From Methylobacillus arboreus (lineage in GTDB: Bacteria > Pseudomonadota > Gammaproteobacteria > Burkholderiales > Methylophilaceae), in NCBI RefSeq assembly GCF_020532725.1, contig NZ_JAJAVC010000003.1:310001-374000 (forward strand): a DNA stretch of 64,000 nucleotides, written 5' to 3'. Below, piece by piece: positions 1 to 8,391 of this stretch (position 1 is the first letter of the stretch; every line of letters begins with the position of its first letter). The position numbers were made by a program, and so were the translations under genes. The notes under the pieces were generated by a model, which was not told the DNA's origin, made no database searches, and worked only from the letters and a program-made list of their open reading frames with translations.

Positions 1-803
1 GCCTGCACAAGGTGTACCAAGGCGCAAAAGGGCAAACCGCCGCGCTCAAGGATGTCAGCTTTAAGACCCACAGGCGCGAGTTTGTCTGCGTCATCGGCCC
101 TTCTGGTTGCGGCAAGTCTACCTTGATCCGTATCCTGGCCGGGCTGGAAAAGTCCAGCGGCGGCCAAGTGTTTTTGGACGGCAAGCCCGTCACCGGTCCC
201 GGGCGAGACCGCGGCATGGTGTTCCAGGGCTACACCCTGTTTCCCTGGCTTACGGTCAAGCGCAACGTCATGTTCGGCCTGGAGATGAACAATGTCTCGC
301 GGGGCGAGGCTGCGCGGGAAGTGGACATGTGGCTGGAACTGGTGGGGCTGGAGAAGTTTGCCCATGCCTACCCGCATGAACTTTCGGGCGGCATGAAGCA
401 GCGCGTGGCGATTGCGCGGGCGCTGGTCAACCAGCCGCGCATCCTGCTCATGGACGAGCCCTTCGGCGCGCTGGATGCGCAGACCCGCGCCCGCATGCAG
501 TCCCACCTGCTCGATATCTGGCGCAACATCGATATCACCATCGTCTTCATTACCCATGACCTGGACGAGGCCATCTACCTGGCTGACCGCATCCTGGTGT
601 TGAAGGCGCATCCAGGCGAGGTGCAGGAGCTGATTGAAGTGCCCGTGCCCAGGCCGCGCTCGGCGGAACAGTTCAATAGCCCCGAATTCCTTGCCACCAA
701 GGCCAGGCTGGAGGCCCTGATCCATCCGCCGCAGGCTGAGCCGGAAACAACGCCGCAGGGCCATATGATCCGGTTCGTCAATGTCAAAGATAACGTGGAG
801 TAA
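1..803 (+). CDS. ABC transporter ATP-binding protein, nitrate/sulfonate/taurine type (5' partial)
   Basis: This is the cytoplasmic ATPase that would power a NitT/TauT-type importer for a small anion or nitrogen/sulfur compound. Counting from the GTG at base 12, the Walker A motif GPSGCGKST is at residues 29-37, the Q-loop at Q72, the signature LSGGMKQ at 124-130, Walker B ILLMDEP at 144-150 and the switch His at 182. The frame is open to the window edge, and the residues before the GTG (LHK) fit the usual N-terminal strand of the family, so the true start lies outside. The binding protein and permease should lie upstream. The stop is two bases from the creatininase-family start, so these genes are probably cotranscribed. 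The substrate cannot be read from an ATPase. Confidence 0.93.
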   Translation, partial: LHKVYQGAKGQTAALKDVSFKTHRREFVCVIGPSGCGKSTLIRILAGLEKSSGGQVFLDGKPVTGPGRDRGMVFQGYTLFPWLTVKRNVMFGLEMNNVSRGEAAREVDMWLELVGLEKFAHAYPHELSGGMKQRVAIARALVNQPRILLMDEPFGALDAQTRARMQSHLLDIWRNIDITIVFITHDLDEAIYLADRILVLKAHPGEVQELIEVPVPRPRSAEQFNSPEFLATKARLEALIHPPQAEPETTPQGHMIRFVNVKDNVE

Positions 804-805
804 AC

Positions 806-1588
806 ATGGCAAGCCCAAGCAATAGCCAATGGTCGCAGGCCACCTGGCAGGAAATACCCGCCCTGATTTCGCAGGCAGATAAATCCGCCATCCTGCCGGT
901 GGGCGCAACCGAACAGCATGGCCCGCATATGGGCTGCGGTATGGATACGGTGCTGGCCGACGTGCTGTGCCGCGCAGTGGCCGACGCGCTCAAGGTGCCC
1001 ATGCTGCCGGTGCTCCCTTATGGCTGTTCCCTGGGGCACAGCCGCCGCTGGCCCGGCACCATCGCGCTGAACCCCGTGACGTTGATCAACGTGGTGAAGG
1101 AAATCGGCGACTGGGCCTATTACAGCGGCGTGCGCAGGCTGTTTATCGTCAACAGTCATGTCACCAACGCCGCCCCTTTGCGCTGCGCGCTGGAAATGCT
1201 GCGCAGCGAGTATGACGACATGATGGTGAGCGTCATCAATACCGCCACCATGAGCCCGCGCGTGAAACAGTTCCACCATGCCGATGGCGATGACTGGCAT
1301 GCCAATGACGCTGAAACCTCGTTGATGCTGGCGCAAGCGCCGGAAATGGTGCGGGAGGACCAACTGGATTATGCCGATGATCCTGACCGCACCGGCGGCC
1401 TGGTGTTTTCCCACCCGGTCAACCGCACCAGCCTCAACGGGGTGACCGGCCGTCCCAGCATCTCCAGTGCGGAAAAAGGCAGTAACTGGTTCGAGTGGAT
1501 GGTGGAGGACTTGAGCCAGATCATCAGCAAGGGGCGCAAGGAGCAGCCGCCGCTTGTGCATTCCTATTCCAGCCGGGCACCGGCCTGA
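806..1588 (+). CDS. creatininase-family amidohydrolase
   Basis: This is a 260-residue member of the creatininase/FAPy-deformylase family of metal-dependent amidohydrolases, which hydrolyse cyclic or linear amide bonds. The metal ligands can be followed: E36 and H38 in GATEQHGPH, D47, H118 in VNSHVTN (where the family usually has NGHGGN), and E170 in HANDAETSLML. The start follows GGAG at bases 797-800 and lies two bases after the ABC ATPase stop. The gene is followed by a type III glutamine synthetase, suggesting a route in which an imported compound is opened or deamidated and the released nitrogen is captured. The actual substrate (creatinine, formamide-like, pyrimidine-derived or other) is not determined by the sequence. 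Confidence 0.88.
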   Translation: MASPSNSQWSQATWQEIPALISQADKSAILPVGATEQHGPHMGCGMDTVLADVLCRAVADALKVPMLPVLPYGCSLGHSRRWPGTIALNPVTLINVVKEIGDWAYYSGVRRLFIVNSHVTNAAPLRCALEMLRSEYDDMMVSVINTATMSPRVKQFHHADGDDWHANDAETSLMLAQAPEMVREDQLDYADDPDRTGGLVFSHPVNRTSLNGVTGRPSISSAEKGSNWFEWMVEDLSQIISKGRKEQPPLVHSYSSRAPA

Positions 1589-1626
1589 GTTTTTTAATAC
1601 AGATTTTTTAAAAAGGCAGTCAGAAA

Positions 1627-2988
1627 ATGAAATCAAGCGCAGAAATCGCAACAATCCAGGATGAAATGAAGCAGAAAGGCATCAAATACTGCATAGGGGC
1701 CTATGTGGACATCCACGGCGTGCCCAAGGCCAAGGTGGTGCCGATTGAGCACCTGCCGCAGATGGCGGCCGGTTCCGAGCGTTACACCGGCTATGCGCTG
1801 GACGGACTGGGCCAGGCGCCCAGTGACGACGAGCTGACCTCCATTCCCGACCTGGACCATATCATCCAGCTGCCATGGGAACCCAAGGTGGCCTGGATGC
1901 CGGCGGATAACGGTTTCCAGGGCCAGCCTTACGCGCTCAATACCCGTGTGGCGCTGAAGAACGTGCTGGCACAGGCGGCAGAAATGGGGTTTGGCATGAA
2001 CCTGGGCATAGAGTGCGAAATCTACCTGCTAAAGCAGGAGGCCGATGGCAAGCTCGCCGTTCCCAATCCCGATGACAAGCTCACCAAGCCTTGCTACGAC
2101 GTCCGCGGCTTCATGGACAACTTCGGCTGGCTGGACAAAATGGCCAGCGCCATCAACGGCCTGGGCTGGGATCTCTACTCGTTCGACCATGAGGACGGCA
2201 ATAGCCAGTTCGAGTTCGACTTCAACTACAGCGATGCCCTTACCATGTGCGACCGCTTCACCTTTTTCCGCTATATGGCCAAGCATTACGCCAAGGAGGA
2301 GGGCTTGCTCGCCACCATGATGCCCAAGCCGTTCGCCGACAAGACCGGCACCGGGGCGCATTTCAATATGTCGCTGTATGAGCTGGGCTCAGGCAAGAAC
2401 CTGTTTGCCTGCGACCCCAAGGACGATCCGCGCGGCCTGGGGCTGACGCCGCTGGGCTACCAGTTCATTGCCGGCATCCTCAAGCACGGCCCAGCTTTGT
2501 GTGCCGTATTCGCCCCCACGGTCAACAGCTACAAACGCCTGGTGCGCCGTGGTGCCATGAGCTACTTCAGCTGGGCGCCGGTGTTCAACTCCTACGGTTC
2601 TAATAATCGCACCAATTCGGTACGCGTGCCGCAGGGCGGCGGCCGCTGCGAATCCCGCAACGCCGACGGCGCCGTCAACCCCTACCTGGCTGCTGCCCTG
2701 GTGCTGGCCGCCGGGCTGGAGGGCATACGCGAGGGCTTGAACCCTGGCGCTCCCAATGAGGACAACCTCTATGCAATGTCTGAAGAAGAGCGCCAGCAGC
2801 GCGGCATCCAGTTCCTGCCGCAAACCCTGCAGGAAGCCGTGGCTTGCTTTGCTGCGGACGGCCTGGTGGAAAAAACCCTGGGCAAGGAGCTGCGCGACGA
2901 GTTCATCACCTACAAGAGCCAGGAGTGGGATGCCTACCACCTCAGCATCAGCCAGTGGGAAATAGAGCGCTACAGCTATATGTTCTAG
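1627..2988 (+). CDS. glnT: type III glutamine synthetase (GlnT-like)
   Basis: This 453-residue protein belongs to the glutamine synthetase superfamily, which joins ammonia or an amine to glutamate using ATP. Recognisable parts are the N-terminal beta-grasp region ([11 protein letters not shown]), the catalytic glutamate strand ([10 protein letters not shown]), the ATP/glutamate loop (GTGAHFNMS), NRTNSVRVP, and the C-terminal [13 protein letters not shown] and [16 protein letters not shown]. Its length and ending resemble GlnT rather than the housekeeping GlnA (about 470 residues with an adenylylation Tyr). Gamma-glutamylmethylamide synthetase is a close relative and cannot be excluded in a methylotroph. 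No N-methylglutamate synthase or dehydrogenase gene is adjacent. The placement after the ABC ATPase and creatininase genes supports scavenging of an unusual nitrogen source. Confidence 0.85.
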   Translation: MKSSAEIATIQDEMKQKGIKYCIGAYVDIHGVPKAKVVPIEHLPQMAAGSERYTGYALDGLGQAPSDDELTSIPDLDHIIQLPWEPKVAWMPADNGFQGQPYALNTRVALKNVLAQAAEMGFGMNLGIECEIYLLKQEADGKLAVPNPDDKLTKPCYDVRGFMDNFGWLDKMASAINGLGWDLYSFDHEDGNSQFEFDFNYSDALTMCDRFTFFRYMAKHYAKEEGLLATMMPKPFADKTGTGAHFNMSLYELGSGKNLFACDPKDDPRGLGLTPLGYQFIAGILKHGPALCAVFAPTVNSYKRLVRRGAMSYFSWAPVFNSYGSNNRTNSVRVPQGGGRCESRNADGAVNPYLAAALVLAAGLEGIREGLNPGAPNEDNLYAMSEEERQQRGIQFLPQTLQEAVACFAADGLVEKTLGKELRDEFITYKSQEWDAYHLSISQWEIERYSYMF

Positions 2989-3084
2989 CAATAGCCTGGC
3001 CGGTTGGATGCCGTCATTGTTTTATTAGCCGCTCCAGGAGAGCCGTTTTATACTGCTGTCCTGGAAGAATGCAAAGGATGTTTC

Positions 3085-3555
3085 ATGAGCGGTAAAAACA
3101 AGACCAGCCGGCCGGTCAATCGCATCAGTATCTCCCTGCCCGACGAGCTGCATGCCGAGCTGGATGCGATGGTGGCCGAACGTGGTTTTGAAAGCCGGTC
3201 GCAGGCCATCAACGACATGCTGCGCCAGCACCTGGCCGAGCATCAGCGCGAAAAGGGCAACGAAGTGATGGTGGGCACCATTACCATTCTTTATAACAAC
3301 GCCACCCGCGGCCTGCAGAAAACCATCGCCGATTTGCAGTACCAGCATGTGGATGAAGTCATCAGCTCCCTGCATGTGCACCTTACCGATAACCGCACCA
3401 TGGAAGTCATCCTGGTGCAGGGGCCGGCGCTGGATGTGCAGAAGATCGCCGACGAGCTGATTGCCTTGCGCGGCGTCACCACCGGCAAGGTGCAACTGAT
3501 GGGCGCGCTGATCCCGCCCTTGCACCCTATGCCGCCCAAGAATAGGAAACCTTAG
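3085..3555 (+). CDS. NikR-like ribbon-helix-helix regulator with altered metal site
   Basis: This 156-residue protein has the NikR layout: an N-terminal ribbon-helix-helix DNA-binding domain (about residues 12-50, including RISISLPDEL) and a C-terminal ACT-like metal-sensing domain. In NikR four residues hold nickel (E. coli H76, H87, H89, C95). Here the two histidines of LHVH are kept (H97, H99), but the position of H76 is Y86 and the position of C95 is T105; H88 lies two residues after Y86. It may sense another metal, use a changed site, or no longer respond to metal. I chose the ATG at 3085, after AAAGGATG, rather than the upstream in-frame start at 3004, because the RHH domain begins right after it. 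No nickel transporter or urease gene is adjacent. Confidence 0.82.
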   Translation: MSGKNKTSRPVNRISISLPDELHAELDAMVAERGFESRSQAINDMLRQHLAEHQREKGNEVMVGTITILYNNATRGLQKTIADLQYQHVDEVISSLHVHLTDNRTMEVILVQGPALDVQKIADELIALRGVTTGKVQLMGALIPPLHPMPPKNRKP

Positions 3556-3662
3556 CCGTATCTAAGCCGGTCGCACAGCCGCTGGTATCCTGGGTTACAA
3601 TCACATCCAATAAACAAGCGGCGGCAGTTTTGCGCATTGCTGATAGACAGAAAGGCCATTGA

Positions 3663-3842
3663 ATGCTGAAAACATATACCTGGGCGGCGCTCGCTTCGAT
3701 GCTGGCATTGTCTGCCTGCGTCACCATCAATATCTACTTTCCGGCCGCAGCGGCGGAAAAAGCGGCAGACCGTATCATTGACGATGTCTGGCAGTTGAAA
3801 GACAAGGCATCTCCATCCAGCCCGGCAGAGGAGGTTAAATAA
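3663..3842 (+). CDS. ynbE: YnbE-like small lipoprotein
   Basis: This 59-residue predicted lipoprotein has a hydrophobic signal ending in the lipobox LSAC, with the lipidated Cys at residue 19. The mature part opens with VTINIYFPAAAAEKAADRI, the hallmark of the YnbE family. In E. coli YnbE sits in the outer membrane and works with the AsmA-like protein YdbH as an intermembrane bridge thought to move phospholipids. The gene is preceded by AGAAAGG and its stop abuts the ydbL start, matching the ynbE-ydbL order of enterobacteria. No ydbH gene is next to it here. Confidence 0.85.
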   Translation: MLKTYTWAALASMLALSACVTINIYFPAAAAEKAADRIIDDVWQLKDKASPSSPAEEVK

Positions 3843-4256
3843 ATGAAACGTTTTATGGCAGTTGGATTGCTGTTGGTGGGCCTGATGGCGGCCATGCTTG
3901 TACAGGCAGCCGATATGGAGATCAATACCCCGGCAATTGCGAATATCAAGAGCAATATGCAGGCAAGGCATGGCCAACTGGCGGGCTTTTATGCAAGCGG
4001 TGCGGTCGGTTTCACGCGTGATGGCCTGATTGCGGTGCGTGACGCTAATGCAGTGCCGTTGGCGCAACGCCAGAACCTCAATGCGCTCGTAGCGGCCGAG
4101 AATAATGACCGCAATGCGCTCTACAAGGAAATCGCCAATGCCAACAGCCATCCGGAATGGGAGGCCGAGGTACGCAGTACCTTCGCCCAGCGCTGGATAC
4201 AGAAGGCGCCCGCAGGCTGGTATTATCAGGACGGCAGCGGCTGGGTGAAGAAGTAG
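3843..4256 (+). CDS. ydbL: YdbL-family (DUF1318) periplasmic protein
   Basis: This is a 137-residue secreted protein with a signal peptide of about 22 residues (hydrophobic stretch ending in VQA). The remainder matches the DUF1318/YdbL pattern: repeated IKSNMQARHGQL, a GAVGFTRDGLIAVRDA segment, and a C-terminal tail with a WIQKAPAGWYYQ motif. In E. coli YdbL is thought to control assembly of the YdbH-YnbE bridge. The start directly follows the ynbE stop, with a strong GAGGAGG ribosome site at the end of ynbE, so the two genes are translationally linked. The next gene starts immediately after its stop, so the exonuclease gene is in the same transcript. Confidence 0.87.
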   Translation: MKRFMAVGLLLVGLMAAMLVQAADMEINTPAIANIKSNMQARHGQLAGFYASGAVGFTRDGLIAVRDANAVPLAQRQNLNALVAAENNDRNALYKEIANANSHPEWEAEVRSTFAQRWIQKAPAGWYYQDGSGWVKK

Positions 4257-5033
4257 ATGACCCCCACTTTAATATTTGATATTGAAACCATCCCCGATAC
4301 GGAGGGACTGCGTAAACTGCTGGGCCTGCCCGCAGATACCTCGGACGAGGATGTGGCGCGCGTGGCTTTTCACCAGCGGCGCCAGCACAACGGCAGCGAA
4401 TTCCTGCCCTTGCACCAGCACCGCGTGGTGGCAATCTCATGTGCCTTGCGCGAGGGAGATAGCTTCCGCGTCTGGACACTGGGCAGCCCAGATGCGCCCG
4501 AGCAGGAGATCGTCCAGCGTTTTTACGACGGCATAGAAAAATATACGCCCAACCTCGTCTCATGGAATGGCAGCGGATTTGACCTGCCGGTATTGCATTA
4601 CCGCGGCCTGGTGCATGGTATTGTGGCGCCACGCTATTGGGACATGGGCGACGATGACCGTGAGTTCAAATGGAACAACTACATCAGCCGCTACCATACC
4701 CGCCACCTCGACCTCATGGATTTGCTTGCCATGTTCAATGGCCGCGCCAATGCGCCGCTGGATGATCTGGCGCAGTTGTGCGGCTTTCCCGGCAAGCTCG
4801 GCATGGACGGCAGCAAGGTCTGGGAGGCTTACACTCGTGGCGAGATCAATGCCATCCGCGATTACTGTGAAACCGATGTCGCGAATACCTATCTCGTATT
4901 CCTGCGTTTCCAGTTGATGCGCGGCGTGCTTGACCAGGCGGCTTATGAGCGCGAGATTGCGCTGGTGCGCGACACGTTGGCAGAGTATCCGGGACAGCAT
5001 TGGCAGGAATTTTTACATCACTGGCAGCAATAA
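4257..5033 (+). CDS. predicted 3'-5' exonuclease related to PolB
   Basis: This 258-residue protein belongs to the DnaQ-like exonuclease superfamily, in the branch resembling the proofreading domain of family B polymerases. The acidic catalytic set is visible: D8 and E10 in LIFDIET, D109 in WNGSGFDLPVL, and Y203/D207 in DYCETD, the DEDDy form. It should remove nucleotides from a 3' end of DNA or RNA using two metal ions. The start codon follows the ydbL stop with no gap. Downstream is rlmD, so a role in RNA metabolism is possible, but that is only contextual. Confidence 0.85.
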   Translation: MTPTLIFDIETIPDTEGLRKLLGLPADTSDEDVARVAFHQRRQHNGSEFLPLHQHRVVAISCALREGDSFRVWTLGSPDAPEQEIVQRFYDGIEKYTPNLVSWNGSGFDLPVLHYRGLVHGIVAPRYWDMGDDDREFKWNNYISRYHTRHLDLMDLLAMFNGRANAPLDDLAQLCGFPGKLGMDGSKVWEAYTRGEINAIRDYCETDVANTYLVFLRFQLMRGVLDQAAYEREIALVRDTLAEYPGQHWQEFLHHWQQ

Positions 5034-5071
5034 ACGGCACTATTGCCATCTAGTTTTACTCGAAATAACCC

Positions 5072-6409
5072 ATGAATACTCCTATCGCACTGATTGAATC
5101 CCTGGACCAGGAAGGCCGCGGGGTTGCCCACGTCGAGGGCAAGACGATCTTTATCGACGGCGCGCTGCCAGGCGAGCAGGTGACTTACAAGTCTCACCAC
5201 CGCAAGGAAAAATACGAGGTTGCCAATGTCGTGGATGTGCTGCATGCCTCGCACCTGCGTACCGAGCCGGCTTGCGAGCATTTCGGCATCTGCGGCGGTT
5301 GCGCGATTCAGCATTTAGAATTTTCCGGGCAGGTGGCCGCCAAGCAACGCATGCTCGAAGGCAATCTCTGGCATATCGGCAAGACCCGTTCCGAGCGCAT
5401 GCTGCCGCCCATCTATGGCCCGGCCTGGGGCTATCGCCACAAGGCCAGGCTGCGTGTGCGCCATGTTGCGAAAAAAGGCGGCGTGCTGGTCGGCTTCAAT
5501 GAAAAGGCCAGCAGCTTTGTGGCCGACATGGATAGCTGCAAGATCCTACCACCGCACATCTCTGCCTTGATCGTGCCAATGAAGGAGCTGGTAGGAAAAC
5601 TCAGCATACGCGACCGCGTACCCCAGATCGAAGTGGCGGTGGGGGAGAGCGCCACCGTATTGGTGCTGCGCATACTGGAGCCATTGCAGCCGCAGGATGC
5701 TGCACCGATCAAGGCGTTTGCCGATACTTACGGCGTGGAGGTGTGGACCCAGAGCAAGGGCCCGGATACTGTACGGCCGTTTTACCCGCAGCAAGGGCCT
5801 GGGCTCAGTTATTCCCTGCCGGAATTCAACCTGACCTATCCCTTCAAGCCCACCGAGTTCACCCAGGTCAACCCGCATATCAACCGCGTGATGCTGCGCC
5901 GGGCCATGCAGCTGCTGGGACCGCGGGCGGGGGAGCGCATTGCCGACTTTTTCTGCGGGCTGGGTAATTTCACCCTGCCGATTGCGCGTAGCGGTGCTTC
6001 CGTATTCGGCATGGAAGGGTCTGCCGCGCTTGTGGCGCGCGCCAATGAAAGCGCGGCATTGAACGGCCTGGCTGGGCAGGTGGAGTTCCTGGAGGCGGAC
6101 TTGTTCAAGATGACGCCTGAGCTGTTGCAATCCCTAGGGCATTTCGACAAATGGCTGATAGATCCGCCCCGGGATGGCGCGATCGAGTTGGTCAAGGCAT
6201 TGCCCGATGCCGACGAATCATCAACTGCTACCTCCCATGCGCCGCAGCGCATTGTCTATGTATCATGCAATCCGGCAACCCTGGCGCGAGACGCGGGCAT
6301 CCTGGTGCATACCAAGGGTTACCGCCTGCTCGCAAGTGGCGTCATCAACATGTTCCCGCATACTGCCCATGTAGAGTCCATCGCCTTGTTCGAAAAGGCG
6401 GGCCCATAA
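5072..6409 (+). CDS. rlmD: 23S rRNA (uracil-1939-C5)-methyltransferase RlmD
   Basis: This enzyme methylates carbon 5 of a uracil in 23S rRNA with S-adenosylmethionine. The 445 residues show an N-terminal TRAM domain (about 1-60), iron-sulfur ligands C68, C74, C77 and C156, the SAM-binding region ([10 protein letters not shown], about 294-303) and the nucleophile C399 in [13 protein letters not shown]. Length and layout are normal for the RlmD/RumA family. Its TAA stop overlaps the next start by one base (TAATG), so the peptide-binding lipoprotein gene is likely translated from the same message. Confidence 0.93.
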   Translation: MNTPIALIESLDQEGRGVAHVEGKTIFIDGALPGEQVTYKSHHRKEKYEVANVVDVLHASHLRTEPACEHFGICGGCAIQHLEFSGQVAAKQRMLEGNLWHIGKTRSERMLPPIYGPAWGYRHKARLRVRHVAKKGGVLVGFNEKASSFVADMDSCKILPPHISALIVPMKELVGKLSIRDRVPQIEVAVGESATVLVLRILEPLQPQDAAPIKAFADTYGVEVWTQSKGPDTVRPFYPQQGPGLSYSLPEFNLTYPFKPTEFTQVNPHINRVMLRRAMQLLGPRAGERIADFFCGLGNFTLPIARSGASVFGMEGSAALVARANESAALNGLAGQVEFLEADLFKMTPELLQSLGHFDKWLIDPPRDGAIELVKALPDADESSTATSHAPQRIVYVSCNPATLARDAGILVHTKGYRLLASGVINMFPHTAHVESIALFEKAGP

Positions 6410-7908
6410 TGCCAAGGCAGGTATTACGGCTTGGCGCACTCGCCATCCTCATGGTGGCATCGCTGCTTTTGCTGGATGCCTGCAGCCGCGACAGCAGGCC
6501 AGGGGAAATCCGCAGTGCGGTCAGCCAGTTGCCGCAGACCCTGGATCCGCGTTATGCCACAGATGCCGCCTCGGCGCGCGTCAATCGCTTGCTTTACCGC
6601 TCGCTTGTGGATTTTGACGAGCATTTCCGTTCTACACCTTCGCTGGCAAGCTGGCGCGTGCTGTCGCCACGCCTGTTCCGCTTTACGCTGGGGCCTAGCG
6701 GCCGTACCTTTCATGATGGGCGCTATCTGACGGCAGAAGATGTTGCCGCCACTTACCAATCTGTCCTGGAGCTGCCGGATTCGCCTCACACGGGCGAGTT
6801 TGCCAATATCAGCAAGATTGAGGTGCGCGACGAAAATACCCTGGATTTCTTCCTGAATGAGGCGGATAGCAACTTTCCGGCGCGCCTGGTGCTTGGCATT
6901 CTGCCTGCGGAGCTAATTGCACGATCCCATGACTTCTCGCGCCAGCCGGTGGGCAGCGGGCCGTTCAAGTTCTTTGCCTGGCATCGATCGCTCAATCTCG
7001 ACCGGATATCGGACAAGCAGCGTTTTGTGTTTGAGGAAATCCGTGATCCTACGGTGCGCGTGCTCAAACTGGTGCGAGGGGAAACGGATATTTTACAGGG
7101 CGACCTGCCGCCTGAGCTTGTGGGTTATTTGCAAAAACAACCCGGCCTGCATGTGCAGGAATCCGAGGGATCCAATTTTGCCTACATAGGCCTGAACTTC
7201 CAGGATGCTGTCTTGCAGAATCCCCTGGTGCGTCAGGCATTGGCGCATGCTATCGACAGGCAGGCCATCATCAGGCATACCCTGGCCGGCGGCAGCCGCC
7301 TGGCGGAAACCATCCTGCCGCCAGAGCATTGGGCCGGCAATGCCAGCCTTGAACCTTACACATATGATCCCGAGGCCGCACGCGAGCTATTGCATCGCGC
7401 CGGGCTCAGCCTGCCCTTGAAGCTGGTCTACAAGACTTCGACCGATGCCCAGCGTGTGCGCCTGGCAACCATGATGCAGGCGCAGATGCGCGAGGCCGGT
7501 ATCCAGCTTGAAATCCGCAGCCTGGACTGGGGTACGTTTTTTGACGATATCAAGCGCGGCAATTTCCAGCTATACGGCCTGATGTGGGTGGGCATCAAGA
7601 CGCCGGAAATCTACCACCTGGCGTTCCATTCGTCTTCCATCCCGCCCAAGGGCGCCAATCGCGGCCACTATATCGACCGCAAAACGGACGAGTTGATTAC
7701 AGTGAGCGATTGGCCCAATGCCACCGCACGCATCCATGAGCAACTGCCCTACATCCCGCTCTGGTATGAAGGACAGTTTGCCGCTACGCGCAAGCATATC
7801 GTCGGATATCAATTGAAGCCGGATGGCAGCTGGGATGGCCTGGTCAACGTAAAGCGCAGCAAGCTGAAATCCGTATTCCCCGGCAAGAATACCCTGGAGG
7901 GATTCTAG
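6409..7908 (+). CDS. peptide/opine-type ABC transporter substrate-binding lipoprotein (family 5)
   Basis: This 499-residue extracytoplasmic binding protein is of the DppA/OppA family. The signal ends in lipobox LLDAC with the lipidated Cys at residue 25, so it would be tethered to a membrane. Family features include SQLPQTLDPRYATD near the N-terminus, FHDGRYLTAEDVAATYQ, and GSGPFKFFAWHR. The frame is open upstream to 6151 inside rlmD, but the ATG at 6409, which overlaps the rlmD stop, gives the correct lipoprotein signal. It is followed by a YkuD gene and two Dpp-type permease genes, so it should supply peptides, possibly murein peptides, to that transporter. Confidence 0.88.
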   Translation: MPRQVLRLGALAILMVASLLLLDACSRDSRPGEIRSAVSQLPQTLDPRYATDAASARVNRLLYRSLVDFDEHFRSTPSLASWRVLSPRLFRFTLGPSGRTFHDGRYLTAEDVAATYQSVLELPDSPHTGEFANISKIEVRDENTLDFFLNEADSNFPARLVLGILPAELIARSHDFSRQPVGSGPFKFFAWHRSLNLDRISDKQRFVFEEIRDPTVRVLKLVRGETDILQGDLPPELVGYLQKQPGLHVQESEGSNFAYIGLNFQDAVLQNPLVRQALAHAIDRQAIIRHTLAGGSRLAETILPPEHWAGNASLEPYTYDPEAARELLHRAGLSLPLKLVYKTSTDAQRVRLATMMQAQMREAGIQLEIRSLDWGTFFDDIKRGNFQLYGLMWVGIKTPEIYHLAFHSSSIPPKGANRGHYIDRKTDELITVSDWPNATARIHEQLPYIPLWYEGQFAATRKHIVGYQLKPDGSWDGLVNVKRSKLKSVFPGKNTLEGF

Positions 7909-8391
7909 GTGAGGATCGAAGTATCCATCCCGGAACAAACCTTGCGCCTGTTTGATGCAGAGAACTCACTTGTGAGGAGGTTTCCGGTTTCTACCGCACT
8001 CAAGGGCATCGGCGAACAGAAAGACAGTTACTGCACGCCGCGCGGCCGACATCTGGTGAGGGCCAAGATCGGCGCGGGTCAGCCGCTGGGGGCAGTGTTC
8101 CGTGGCCGTAGGCCGACGGGCGAGATATGGACTCCGGCATTGCATGCGCAACATCCGGGGCGCGACTGGATATTGACCCGCATTCTCTGGCTTTCAGGCT
8201 GCGAGCCTGGTTTCAACCGGCTCGGCAATGTCGACAGCATGCAACGTTATATCTATATCCATGGCACGCCCGATAGCGAACCGATGGGCGAGCCGCATTC
8301 GCATGGCTGCATACGCATGCGTAATGAGGATGTAAGCGAGCTGTTCGACCTGGTGCCTTTTTATACTGCGGTGACGATCCTGGATGATTAG
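7909..8391 (+). CDS. YkuD-domain (L,D-transpeptidase family) protein without a signal peptide
   Basis: This 160-residue protein is almost entirely a YkuD catalytic domain. The conserved H118 of YIHGTP and the S131-H132-G133-C134-I-R136 motif, with nucleophile C134, are all present. Members cross-link peptidoglycan or trim it by L,D-transpeptidation or carboxypeptidation. The start is a GTG directly after the binding-protein stop, and there is no signal peptide or membrane segment, which is unusual for a wall enzyme. Its end overlaps dppB by 8 bases. Being locked inside a peptide-import operon suggests action on imported muropeptides or on small D-amino-acid substrates, but that is inference. 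Confidence 0.85.
   Translation: MRIEVSIPEQTLRLFDAENSLVRRFPVSTALKGIGEQKDSYCTPRGRHLVRAKIGAGQPLGAVFRGRRPTGEIWTPALHAQHPGRDWILTRILWLSGCEPGFNRLGNVDSMQRYIYIHGTPDSEPMGEPHSHGCIRMRNEDVSELFDLVPFYTAVTILDD

Noticed and set aside
575-1654. A 359-codon minus-strand frame opposite the ABC ATPase tail and creatininase gene
   Set aside because: It is antisense to genes with clear motifs, has no recognisable domain and follows from high-GC codon bias.
1627-2988. Assignment as gamma-glutamylmethylamide synthetase (gmaS)
   Set aside because: Possible by family and by likely lifestyle, but no N-methylglutamate pathway genes are next to it, so GlnT-like is the safer name.
6151-6408. Upstream extension of the binding-protein frame into rlmD
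   Set aside because: The start at 6409 gives a proper lipoprotein signal and overlaps the rlmD stop in the usual coupled manner.
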